Shown: in pieces, positions 22,997 to 30,788 of the stretch
How the letters are laid out: each line of letters starts with the position of its first letter
Position numbering within the stretch: position 1 is the first letter of the stretch
Source: a bacterium
Lineage (GTDB): Bacteria; Bacillota; Clostridia; Oscillospirales; Acutalibacteraceae
Length of the DNA: 35,065 nt
Direction: 5' to 3'
NCBI GenBank assembly: GCA_004560045.1
Contig: SFWF01000005.1
Coordinates: forward strand, 1-35,065
The notes under the pieces: model-generated
What the model saw: only the letters and a program-made list of their open reading frames with translations
Told to the model about the DNA's origin: nothing
Databases searched by the model: none
Translations under genes and position numbers: made by a program

Positions 22997-23851
22997 ATGG
23001 AAAATATGCAGTCAGGCTTTAAGGTGCTTGGAAAATACTTTCTTTGCGTAATACTTTGCTTCTTTACCTTCTTTTCCTTCGCCGCTATATTCAGTATGAT
23101 GGATAATACGAAGGACGCCTATACCGCCACCGTCTACGAGCTTAAAGAGGTCGAGACCTATACCTATAACGAGGCCGACGGCGACGATAAGAAAAAGGCC
23201 GATTTCGAAGCCAAGGGCTACCTTGTAAAAACCGACGAAAAAACCGAGGGTGGCTACGTCGCAACCGTTTACGAGCTCGGTGAGGAGATCGACGCCTACG
23301 TTCACGAGTACGCAAACGGAAAGGATAATAAGAAAGCCGATTACGAAAAGCAAGGTTATTTAATAAAAACCGCGGAATTTAATATTCTTCAGGGCGGACC
23401 CTTTATCGTTTACCTCGTCATTGCGCAGACCGTTTCCCTTATCTTCTTCGTAATTATGGTGCCCCGTGAGGTCTACCGTATGGGCTCCCGCGATATAAAC
23501 CGCGTATCTCGCGGAGAGGTCAGGGAGGACAAGCTGAGAGGTCTTAAGATAGGTCTCGTGCCCTCTGCCTGCAGTCTTTTCTCATACGTCTGCCTGCTTT
23601 TGTTTAAGTGCGACCTTCTCGCTTCGGGTCACTTTATTTATCAGTATTTTAACTATTACAGCTTCGGCTATCAGACCCTCATCTTCGGCGGCGACCCCAA
23701 AGCCCCCGTATTCAGTACCCTTTCTATGGTGCTGGCCTTCCTTCCGGTACTGCTTCCCGCCATCGTTTGCTGGGCGGGCTATCTCCTCGGCTATAAGGAT
23801 ATAAATCTCTACGAAAAAACCGTTTATAAGAAGAAAAAGGAGGAAAACTAA
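22997..23851 (+). CDS. Membrane protein with duplicated extracytoplasmic segment, unknown function
   Basis: A 284-residue protein starting at ATG 22997 with TAGGAGAG upstream. The frame extends further 5' but lacks an RBS there. There is a membrane segment at about residues 11-33, then a hydrophilic region holding two copies of a motif of about 38 residues. Copy 1 starts YTATVYELKEVETY and ends KKADFEAKGYLVKT (about 42-79). Copy 2 starts YVATVYELGEEIDAY and ends KKADYEKQGYLIKT (about 87-125). Three more hydrophobic segments follow (about 133-153, 190-208 and 240-264), and the C-terminus is Lys-rich. I do not recognise the family. Its stop overlaps the start of the next gene by one base, so the two are co-translated and may work together. 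Confidence 0.75.
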   Translation: MENMQSGFKVLGKYFLCVILCFFTFFSFAAIFSMMDNTKDAYTATVYELKEVETYTYNEADGDDKKKADFEAKGYLVKTDEKTEGGYVATVYELGEEIDAYVHEYANGKDNKKADYEKQGYLIKTAEFNILQGGPFIVYLVIAQTVSLIFFVIMVPREVYRMGSRDINRVSRGEVREDKLRGLKIGLVPSACSLFSYVCLLLFKCDLLASGHFIYQYFNYYSFGYQTLIFGGDPKAPVFSTLSMVLAFLPVLLPAIVCWAGYLLGYKDINLYEKTVYKKKKEEN

Positions 23852-24681
23852 TGGGACTCGGAGGATTTTTTAACTACGAAAAGCCCGGCCCGGGAGTATC
23901 TAAGGACGCCCCCAAGAAAAAAATGTTTTTCGCCTTTTTGGAGGTATGGTTCAGAAACTTCTGGAAGCTTATGCTGGTAAGTCTCGTTTACTCTGTTATG
24001 GGACTTTTCCTTATTCCCTGCGGTCTGGCCGAAGCGGGAATGGCAAACGTCTGCCGAAATCTGGCCCGCGATAGGCATTCCTTCGGCATTTCCGACTTCT
24101 TTGCTACCATAAAGAAAAATTGGAAGCAGGCCCTTCCCATAGGTCTTATAAACCTTGTCGTTACCGCCCTTTTAGGCTTCGCCCTCTATTTCTATTCGGT
24201 AAACGGCGGAATAATCTCGGTGCTTGCCTTCGGTATCTGCTTCGTATGCCTTACGGTATTTACCTTTATGAAATACCATATTTGGCTTATCGTTATAACC
24301 TTTAAGCTTCCCGCTAAAAACATCTATAAGAACTGCTTCCTGTTTGCCTTCGTAAACCTTAAGTACAATATTCTTATAGCGGTTATCTCCATAGCCCTTA
24401 CCGCAGGTCTTACCGCCCTTTTCTTTACCTATTATCCAATACTTTGGGTCCTTTCGATAATCATTATGATCGCCGTAATGCCGGGCTTTATAAACCTGTT
24501 TATTCAGTTCTGCATCTTCCCCAAGGTGAAAACTCTTATGATCGACCCCTACTACGCCGAGCATAAGGGAGAGGACGTAAATCTCAGAAGAGGTCTCGGA
24601 CTCGATATCGAGGAAGAGGACGACGAAAACGTCTTTGACGATATGGGCAAAACCGAAGAAACCAAAAAAGAAGAATACTAA
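23851..24681 (+). CDS. YesL/DUF624-like membrane protein
   Basis: A 276-residue integral membrane protein with about five hydrophobic segments. The N-terminus GLGGFFNYEKPGPGVSKDAP, followed by FFAFLEVWFRNFWKLMLVSL, is the pattern of the YesL (DUF624) family, often found near sugar transport operons and of unknown biochemical role. The C-terminal 35 residues are strongly acidic (DIEEEDDENVFDD) and probably cytoplasmic. ATG overlaps the preceding stop (TAATG) with AGGAGG upstream. No transporter genes are adjacent here. The pairing with the repeat-bearing membrane protein is the only contextual clue. Confidence 0.8.
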   Translation: MGLGGFFNYEKPGPGVSKDAPKKKMFFAFLEVWFRNFWKLMLVSLVYSVMGLFLIPCGLAEAGMANVCRNLARDRHSFGISDFFATIKKNWKQALPIGLINLVVTALLGFALYFYSVNGGIISVLAFGICFVCLTVFTFMKYHIWLIVITFKLPAKNIYKNCFLFAFVNLKYNILIAVISIALTAGLTALFFTYYPILWVLSIIIMIAVMPGFINLFIQFCIFPKVKTLMIDPYYAEHKGEDVNLRRGLGLDIEEEDDENVFDDMGKTEETKKEEY

Positions 24682-24686
24682 AAACG

Positions 24687-24719
24687 CGACCGACGGTCAG
24701 ACAGACCGTCGGTCGTTTT
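24687..24719 (+). terminator. Intrinsic terminator after the YesL-like gene
   Basis: CGACCGACGGTC (24687-24698) pairs perfectly with GACCGTCGGTCG (24704-24715) around AGACA, followed by TTTT. Confidence 0.9.
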
Positions 24720-24787
24720 ATATGAAAGGGAGAGTTGTTAGTTCGGTAGTTTTAAAGATAAGCCATGGCTATCGCCGAAAAAGATAT

Positions 24788-24824
24788 AAAAAACGCTCCC
24801 TGGCTTATACTATGCCGGGGAGCG
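24788..24824 (-). terminator. Intrinsic terminator of degV
   Basis: An 11-bp stem, CGCTCCCTGGC (24794-24804) with GCCGGGGAGCG (24814-24824), including one wobble. Read on the minus strand it is followed by six T residues (24793-24788). The 24720-24787 stretch before it holds nothing recognisable. Confidence 0.88.
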
Positions 24825-24832
24825 GATAAATG

Positions 24833-25705
24833 CTACAGAAGCTCGGTGGAAACGGGGGATTTTTTAATATAAAGAACGCCTAATGTGTTGGCGCCGCAGT
24901 GTGCCGATACGGTACAGCCTGCGCGGGTAACGAGTATCTCCTCAAAGGGAGCGGTCTCTGCCACCAGGGCCCTTACCTCTTCTACGAGCTCGGGGTCACA
25001 GCCTGCGTGGGTAATGAATACGCGGCTGAGATCGATGTCAGAATAGTCGGTAAGTCTTTCCTTAACGTATTCCTTAAGGGTCATCGCGTACTTTCCGCGA
25101 TATTTCTTGCCTACGCCCATGGAGCCGTTTCTGACCTCGATGCAGGGCTTAAGCTTTAAGAGGTTAGCGCCGAGAGCGGCAAGTGCCGAGCAACGTCCGC
25201 CCTTATGAAGGTATTCGAGACTGTCGATAACGAAGGAGGCGTCAACATAGGGGACGAGGGCGTTTATGGTATCGAAGATCTCCTTTGCCTCTTTTCCGTC
25301 TCTTGCCATTTCGGCCGCCTTCATAACGAGAAGTCCTTCACCTGTAGAGAGGTTGTTGGTGTCTATGACGTAAACGTCTTCGAATTCCTCTGCGGCAAGA
25401 ACCGAGTTATGATAGGTGGACGACATTTTGGAGCTTATGGTAAAGTGAACGATGGCATAGCCCTGGTCGACGAATTCCTTAAAGAAATCGGTGACCTCGG
25501 CAACGTTGGCGGCGCTGGTCTTGGGGAGAACGCCGTGCTCGTCGTGATATTTGTAAATGAAATCGGGGTCGATGTCAACTCCGTCGCGGTAGTTTTTGTT
25601 ATCAAGGGTAATTCCGAGGGGAAGGGTCTTGATATTAAGTGCTTCAAGTGTTTCCTTCGACAGATCGGAAGTGCTGTCGCGGGTGATTATAACCTTTTTG
25701 CTCAT
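24833..25705 (-). CDS. degV: DegV family fatty-acid-binding protein
   Basis: A member of the DegV family (290 residues), related to FakB, which presents a bound fatty acid to the kinase FakA. Typical motifs are present: DSTSDLSKE at the N-terminus, LPLGITLDNKNYRDG, KTSAANVAEVTDFF, TISSKMSSTYHNS (the SSxxSGT-like fatty-acid carboxyl region), IDSLEYLHKGGRCSA, and a C-terminal HCGANTLGV. The start is ATG 25705 with GGAGGAA upstream. An in-frame ATG at 25723 lies before that RBS and is unlikely. No fakA is in the window, so the cargo is unknown. It forms its own transcription unit. Confidence 0.92.
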   Translation of the reverse strand: MSKKVIITRDSTSDLSKETLEALNIKTLPLGITLDNKNYRDGVDIDPDFIYKYHDEHGVLPKTSAANVAEVTDFFKEFVDQGYAIVHFTISSKMSSTYHNSVLAAEEFEDVYVIDTNNLSTGEGLLVMKAAEMARDGKEAKEIFDTINALVPYVDASFVIDSLEYLHKGGRCSALAALGANLLKLKPCIEVRNGSMGVGKKYRGKYAMTLKEYVKERLTDYSDIDLSRVFITHAGCDPELVEEVRALVAETAPFEEILVTRAGCTVSAHCGANTLGVLYIKKSPVSTELL

Positions 25706-25740
25706 GAAAATTCCTCCGGTCAAAAAAATATACCGCCTAT

Positions 25741-25769
25741 ATTATAACAAAAGAATTCTAAACTTTCAA
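25741..25769 (-). promoter_or_regulatory. SigA-type promoter of degV
   Basis: On the minus strand, TTGAAA (plus 25764-25769) and TATAAT (25741-25746) are separated by 17 bp. The TATAAT ends 35 nt before the degV start codon. Confidence 0.8.
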
Positions 25770-25830
25770 TAAACTTTGATTATTATTTTTTACATTACTC
25801 AATAATATTATTTAAAGGACGCTATAATAC

Positions 25831-25859
25831 TTGACAATTGACCTAAAAAAAAGTAAAAT
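25831..25859 (+). promoter_or_regulatory. SigA-type promoter of the RNase J gene
   Basis: A consensus TTGACA (25831-25836) and TAAAAT (25854-25859) are 17 bp apart. Transcription would start near 25866, giving an untranslated leader of about 90 nt. Confidence 0.8.
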
Positions 25860-25865
25860 TAAAGT

Positions 25866-25943
25866 TGATTATCTGCACCCTGCGATCGCAGTATGATAAT
25901 GGTAGGTTGTATGCTGCGGTGTCTACATAAAAATTTCACAAGG
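25866..25943 (+). other. Potentially structured 5' leader of the RNase J mRNA
   Basis: The leader contains a perfect 12-nt palindrome CTGCGATCGCAG (25880-25891). In a competing fold, CACC (25877-25880 region) and GCAG (25888-25891) can pair with CTGC-GGTG (25914-25921 region). Two alternative hairpins are therefore possible ahead of the AAGGAGG site. RNase J levels may be autoregulated through this leader, as RNase E is in other bacteria, but this is inference. I recognise no known riboswitch class. Confidence 0.35.
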
Positions 25944-25957
25944 AGGACAGCTATTTA

Positions 25958-27751
25958 ATGGCAAAAGAAAATAAGATCAATAAGAATCAGAAAAACGAAT
26001 CTGCCAAAACAAAGAACTACAAGGCTAAAAATCAGAATGACAAGCCTAAAAAGAATACTAAACCGAAAAACACGAGGCCTAAAACGCCCAAAAAGGACCC
26101 TTTAAAGATAATCCCCTTAGGCGGCCTCGGAGAGATCGGTAAAAACATTACGGTCTACGAATATAAGGACGATATCCTGCTTGTCGACTGCGGAATGGCC
26201 TTCCCCGACGAGGATACCCCGGGTATCGATATCGTAATTCCCGATTTTTCCTATCTTACCAAAAATAAGGAAAGGATACGCGGTCTCGTCGTTACTCACG
26301 GTCACGAGGATCATATCGGAGCTATTCCTTACCTGCTTCAGGAGCTGAACGTTCCCATCTATGCCACGAGGCTTACTATCGGCCTTATCGAGGGAAAGCT
26401 TAAGGAGCACCGCCTCTTAAATACCGCCGAGCTTCATACCGTCGACCCCGGTCAGAGCGTTAATTTCGGAGTATTCTCGGTTGAGTTTATTCACGTTAAT
26501 CACTCTATCCCCGACGCGGTAGGCTTCGCCATAAAGACCCCGATAGGTACTATTGTTCACACGGGCGACTTTAAAATAGATACTACCCCCATCGACGATC
26601 ACGTTATAGACCTTGCCCGTTTTGCCGAAATAGGTAAAAAAGGCGTTCTCGCGATGCTGGCCGACTCGACCAACGCCGAGCGCCCGGGCTATACTATGTC
26701 CGAGCGTATCGTAGGCGAGTCCTTCTCGACCCTCTTTAAAAAGGCAGGCAAAAACCGAATAATCGTCGCGACCTTCTCCTCTAACATTCACCGTATTCAG
26801 CAGATAATCGACGAGGCCGTAAACTGCGGCCGAAAGGTGGCTGTTTCGGGAAGAAGTATGCTTAATGTCGTTTCGGTAGCCGAGAAGCTTGGCTATTTAA
26901 GGGTTCCCGAAAACGTCCTTATCGATATCGAGCTTATAAAAAGATACCGTCCCGAGGACCTCGTTATTATAACCACGGGAAGTCAGGGTGAGCCTCTTTC
27001 GGCCCTTCACCGTATGGCCTTCTCCGATCACCGCAACGTCGAAATCGTCCCCGACGATATGATAATAATTTCGGCGACTCCGATCCCCGGAAACGAGAAG
27101 CTCGTAAGCAAGGTCGTAAACGAGCTTATGAAGAGGGGGGCCAACGTGGTCTACGAAAAAATGTACGACGTTCACGTTTCGGGTCACGCCTGTCAGGAGG
27201 AGCTTAAGCTTCTTATCTCCCTCGTTAAGCCTAAGTATTATATCCCCATTCACGGAGAGCAGAAGCATCTTTATAAGCACGCTCTTCTGGCTCAGACGAT
27301 GGGAATCCCCAAGGCCAATACCCTTATCTCAAACATCGGCGAGGTCATCGAGGTTTCGAGGAAGTCCATCCGCGTTACCGATACCGTCCCCTCGGGAAGA
27401 GTCCTTGTTGACGGACTCGGCGTCGGCGACGTCGGCGGAGTAGTTCTGCGCGACCGTAAGCACCTTTCGGATAACGGTATAATAATTATAAACGTGGTTA
27501 TGGATTCGGTAACGGGCGAGGTTGTATCCGGCCCCGATATCGTGTCCCGCGGATTCGTCTACGTAAAGGAATCCGAGCAGCTTTTAAACGACGTTGCCGT
27601 AGTGGCCGAGGATATCCTCGAAAACTGTTATATTCATCGGGTACGCGACCGCAACGCAATAAAACTTCGTCTGCGTGACGGTGTCTCTAAGCACCTCTAC
27701 GAGATAACCCACCGCAGTCCTATGGTCCTTCCGATAATAATGGAAGTCTGA
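25958..27751 (+). CDS. rnj: Ribonuclease J
   Basis: A metallo-beta-lactamase/beta-CASP ribonuclease with 5'-3' exonuclease and endonuclease activity in mRNA decay and rRNA maturation. It has 597 residues. A lysine/asparagine-rich disordered extension (about 1-45) precedes LKIIPLGGLGEIGKN, where RNase J proteins usually begin. The metal motif HGHEDHIGA is at about 111-119, with further ligands in HTGDFKID and HVSGHACQEE, and the C-terminal part has IPIHGEQKHL and a JMRN-type domain. AAGGAGG precedes ATG. It heads a co-directional block with the DHH phosphodiesterase starting 15 nt later. Confidence 0.94.
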   Translation: MAKENKINKNQKNESAKTKNYKAKNQNDKPKKNTKPKNTRPKTPKKDPLKIIPLGGLGEIGKNITVYEYKDDILLVDCGMAFPDEDTPGIDIVIPDFSYLTKNKERIRGLVVTHGHEDHIGAIPYLLQELNVPIYATRLTIGLIEGKLKEHRLLNTAELHTVDPGQSVNFGVFSVEFIHVNHSIPDAVGFAIKTPIGTIVHTGDFKIDTTPIDDHVIDLARFAEIGKKGVLAMLADSTNAERPGYTMSERIVGESFSTLFKKAGKNRIIVATFSSNIHRIQQIIDEAVNCGRKVAVSGRSMLNVVSVAEKLGYLRVPENVLIDIELIKRYRPEDLVIITTGSQGEPLSALHRMAFSDHRNVEIVPDDMIIISATPIPGNEKLVSKVVNELMKRGANVVYEKMYDVHVSGHACQEELKLLISLVKPKYYIPIHGEQKHLYKHALLAQTMGIPKANTLISNIGEVIEVSRKSIRVTDTVPSGRVLVDGLGVGDVGGVVLRDRKHLSDNGIIIINVVMDSVTGEVVSGPDIVSRGFVYVKESEQLLNDVAVVAEDILENCYIHRVRDRNAIKLRLRDGVSKHLYEITHRSPMVLPIIMEV

Positions 27752-27766
27752 CGCTAACTTAAGATT

Positions 27767-28933
27767 ATGAAAAAATTCTTTCAAAGGTATTGGGTAGTGC
27801 TGCTGGCGGTAATACTTTGCTTTGCGCTCTGCTACGTTATGGCGCAGTTCGGTGTGGCCGAGCTCATTATAGCAATAGTTTTCTCACTGGCCCTTGTAAC
27901 CTGCGTGGTAGTCGGTTCAAACCTCTTTTCAGGTATAATTCTTGCCGACATAAAGCTTTCCCGATTTACCCGTAAGCTAAAAAAACAACTTAAAACCGCC
28001 TCCACCATCTATATTATGGGTCATAAGTTTTCCGATCTCGATTCGGTAGGTGCTTCCTTCGGTCTTTATTGGGCGCTGAGGGATAACTATAACGTAGTTA
28101 TGGTTGCCAATAAGCAAAATACCCTTGCCCGTCCTCTTATCGACTTTCTCCGTTTCAGCGACCGCGAATGTCAGGTCTTCGATTACGGCGAAATAAAGGA
28201 CACTATCGATAAGAATTCTCTTCTTATCGTTATGGATACTCACCGCCCCGTAATAATGGACTACGAGGAGCTTTATAACAGGGTATCAAAGGTAATTATA
28301 ATCGACCACCACCTGCGTTCGGCCGATTTTGTTGACGAAACGGTCTGCAAGTATATGAAAAGCACCGCCTCCTCAACCTGCGAAATAGTTACCCTAATAC
28401 TGAGGCTTTTAAAGATCGAACGCCCGAGCACGGTGGCGGCAACCGCCCTTTTTTCGGGAATAATGCTCGACACAAAAAACTTCGTTATGAATACCAACCC
28501 GAATACCTTTAAAGCGGCGGCCTTCCTTCGTCAGAACAGGGCCGATCCCGTACTTATCAAAAAAATGTTTTCCGAATCGGTAGAGGTGTGTAAACGCAAA
28601 TACGAAATCGTCTCGGGGGTTGAGCTTTTCGAGAATTTCGCTATTGCTAAAACCGAATCGGAGGATCAGTATACCCGAATCGCTACGGCGCAGGCGGCCG
28701 ATGAACTGCTTGCAATAAACGGCGTTTTTGCCGCCTTCGTTATGTGCCCCAGCGACGGGAAAATAAATATCTCCGCCCGTTCCTTCGGCGACGTCAATGT
28801 TCAGAAGATAATGGCTCGTCTCGGCGGCGGAGGACATAAGACCGTAGCCGCCTGTCAGATAGCCGAAGACGATTTCGGCAAGGTCGAAAAGCGGCTCAGA
28901 ACGGCAATTAAAGAGTATATAAAAGAAAGGTGA
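27767..28933 (+). CDS. Short GdpP-like DHH/DHHA1 phosphodiesterase (c-di-AMP type)
   Basis: A membrane-bound DHH-family phosphodiesterase, expected to hydrolyse c-di-AMP. Two membrane segments (about residues 8-26 and 30-54) lead directly to the DHH domain: GHKFSDLDSVGAS (about 85-97), VMDTHRP, IIDHHLRSADFVD and DTKNFVM. The DHHA1 domain ends with RLGGGGHKTVAACQI (about 355-369). It has 388 residues, whereas usual GdpP proteins have about 650 because of a PAS domain and a degenerate GGDEF domain between the membrane part and DHH. Both are absent here with no sign of a frameshift. The order GdpP-rplI-dnaB is the standard one, so it is the positional equivalent of gdpP. The RBS is weak. Confidence 0.88.
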   Translation: MKKFFQRYWVVLLAVILCFALCYVMAQFGVAELIIAIVFSLALVTCVVVGSNLFSGIILADIKLSRFTRKLKKQLKTASTIYIMGHKFSDLDSVGASFGLYWALRDNYNVVMVANKQNTLARPLIDFLRFSDRECQVFDYGEIKDTIDKNSLLIVMDTHRPVIMDYEELYNRVSKVIIIDHHLRSADFVDETVCKYMKSTASSTCEIVTLILRLLKIERPSTVAATALFSGIMLDTKNFVMNTNPNTFKAAAFLRQNRADPVLIKKMFSESVEVCKRKYEIVSGVELFENFAIAKTESEDQYTRIATAQAADELLAINGVFAAFVMCPSDGKINISARSFGDVNVQKIMARLGGGGHKTVAACQIAEDDFGKVEKRLRTAIKEYIKER

Positions 28934-28939
28934 TAAACT

Positions 28940-29380
28940 ATGAAAGTAATTCTGCTTGCAGACGTAAAAGGACAGGGCAAAAAAGGTCAGCTCGTAAACG
29001 TTTCCGACGGCTATGCCCGTAACTTCCTTTTCCCTAAAAATCTCGCTAAAGAGGCTAATGCCGCCGCTATGAACGAGCTTAATACCAAGGCCGCCGCCGT
29101 TGCCTTCCACTACGAGGAGGACAAGGCCGCCGCCAAGGCTCTTGCCGATAAAATTAACGGAACTACCGTTACCCTCCACGCTAAGGCAGGCGCCAACGGA
29201 AAGCTTTTCGGCTCCATCACCTCTAAGGAGATCGCCATAGAGCTCGGAAAGCTGCTGGGCGAAACTATCGATAAAAAGAAGCTTACCGTCGCCGATATCA
29301 AAAACTACGGTGAATATACCGCTACCCTTAAGCTCTTTACCGACGTTGCCGCATCCTTCACCGTAAAGGTTGCAGAATAA
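28940..29380 (+). CDS. rplI: 50S ribosomal protein L9
   Basis: A 23S rRNA-binding protein at the base of the L1 stalk. It has 146 residues, normal length. It begins MKVILLADVKGQGKKGQLV and continues VSDGYARNFLFPKNLAKEA, the signature of L9, then a long central helix and the C-terminal domain (KLFGSITSKEIA). GAAAGGTGA precedes ATG, 7 nt after the DHH gene. The dnaB gene follows, as in most Bacillota. Confidence 0.97.
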   Translation: MKVILLADVKGQGKKGQLVNVSDGYARNFLFPKNLAKEANAAAMNELNTKAAAVAFHYEEDKAAAKALADKINGTTVTLHAKAGANGKLFGSITSKEIAIELGKLLGETIDKKKLTVADIKNYGEYTATLKLFTDVAASFTVKVAE

Positions 29381-29402
29381 TAAAACTAAGGTGGTAAAAT
29401 GA

Positions 29403-30788
29403 ATGGCCGATCAGATCAACTATCTGCCCGATACCGACAATATAAATTCCCCCTTTTCAATCGACGCTGAGCAGGCTCTGCTCGGTGCTATAATAATCGA
29501 CCCCGAAAGCCTTAACATCGTCGCAACCCAGATAAAGGAAGAGTATTTTTATCTCCGCGAGCACAGAGAGATCTATAAGACCCTCCGCGGTATGTTGGAA
29601 TTCGGCGGAAAGGCGATCGACTTCGTTTCTCTTCTTGAGCAGCTTAAAAGAAACGGCGTTTACGACGAGGCAGGCGGAAGAAACTATCTTACCAAGCTTG
29701 CCCAGAAGGTACCTACCTCCCGTAATATCGGTACATATATCGAGATCGTAAAGGACCGCTTTTATGCCCGTGCCCTTTTAGAAGCGGCCGAGACCATCAT
29801 TAAGGACGTTAACGAAAACCTTCTCGACCCCAACCTTCTTCTCGACCACGCCGAGCAGGCCATTTACGACATAAGGCAGGGAAGAGACGTTTCGGGTCTC
29901 GTTCATATCGGAAAGGTTATCGAGGAGGAGACCTATGCCCGTCTCACCAAGATCACCGACCCCGAGACCGCCGACGACTATAAGGGTATCTCAACAGGAA
30001 TTTCCGCCCTCGACAGGGTAATAACCGGCCTTAACAAAACCGACCTTATCATTCTCGGCGCCCGACCCGGTATGGGTAAGACCTCCTTTGCGCTTAATAT
30101 CGCGAGAAACGTTGCCGTAAACTCTAAGAAAACCGTATGCTTTTTCTCCCTCGAAATGACCCGAGATCAGCTTGCTCAGCGTATGCTTTCCAACGAAGCC
30201 TCAATCGAAAGCGAAAAGCTTCGTACGGGAGACCTTACTACCGACGAATGGACCCGTCTTGCTCAGGCAGGCACCAACCTTGCCTCGTCACAGATATACT
30301 TCGACGAAACGCCGGGTATTACCGTTCCCGAAATGAAGGCCAAGCTTCGCCGTATGAAGAAGGTCGACCTTGTTATAATCGACTACTTAGGCCTTATGCA
30401 ATCGGCAAAGAAGACCGAAAACCGTGTTCAGGAGGTTTCGGATATTACCCGAAATCTTAAGGCTATGGCAAAGGAGCTCAACGTTCCCGTTATCGCCTGT
30501 GCACAGCTTTCCCGTGGAACCGAGACTAAGGGTAAGTCTCATAAGCCTGCCCTTGCCGACCTTCGTGAATCGGGCTCTATCGAGCAGGATGCCGATATCG
30601 TAATGTTTATCTACCGCGAAAACTACTATAAGTCCGAAACCGAGGACCGCGATAATCCCGAGAATATGCCGGACCCCAACAAGGCCGAGATAATTGTGGC
30701 CAAAAACCGTCACGGCAGCGTCGATACGGTCGAGCTTTACTGGGACGGCAAGTTTACACGATTTGCTTCTCAGGATGTGTTCAGATAA
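29403..30788 (+). CDS. dnaB: Replicative DNA helicase DnaB
   Basis: The hexameric helicase (DnaC in Bacillus nomenclature) that unwinds DNA ahead of the fork. It has 461 residues. The N-terminal domain has SIDAEQALLGAIIIDP. The RecA-like domain has Walker A GARPGMGKTSFALNIA (about 220-235), FFSLEMTRDQLAQRML, Walker B LVIIDYLGLM, and DLRESGSIEQDADIVMFIYR near the end. ATG 29403 has AAGGTGG 8 nt upstream. An out-of-frame ATG at 29399 is not used. tilS begins on the base right after the stop. Confidence 0.97.
   Translation: MADQINYLPDTDNINSPFSIDAEQALLGAIIIDPESLNIVATQIKEEYFYLREHREIYKTLRGMLEFGGKAIDFVSLLEQLKRNGVYDEAGGRNYLTKLAQKVPTSRNIGTYIEIVKDRFYARALLEAAETIIKDVNENLLDPNLLLDHAEQAIYDIRQGRDVSGLVHIGKVIEEETYARLTKITDPETADDYKGISTGISALDRVITGLNKTDLIILGARPGMGKTSFALNIARNVAVNSKKTVCFFSLEMTRDQLAQRMLSNEASIESEKLRTGDLTTDEWTRLAQAGTNLASSQIYFDETPGITVPEMKAKLRRMKKVDLVIIDYLGLMQSAKKTENRVQEVSDITRNLKAMAKELNVPVIACAQLSRGTETKGKSHKPALADLRESGSIEQDADIVMFIYRENYYKSETEDRDNPENMPDPNKAEIIVAKNRHGSVDTVELYWDGKFTRFASQDVFR

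Noticed and set aside
25823..25828. Additional TATAAT upstream of the RNase J promoter
   Set aside because: No acceptable -35 lies 16-18 bp upstream, while the TTGACA/TAAAAT pair just downstream is much better.
25880..25891. GCGATCGC core as a HIP1-like genomic repeat
   Set aside because: HIP1 is a cyanobacterial repeat. It occurs here within a longer leader palindrome, and no other copies stood out.
28409..29179. 256-codon minus-strand frame spanning the DHH gene and rplI
   Set aside because: It crosses two real genes in antisense and has no independent support.
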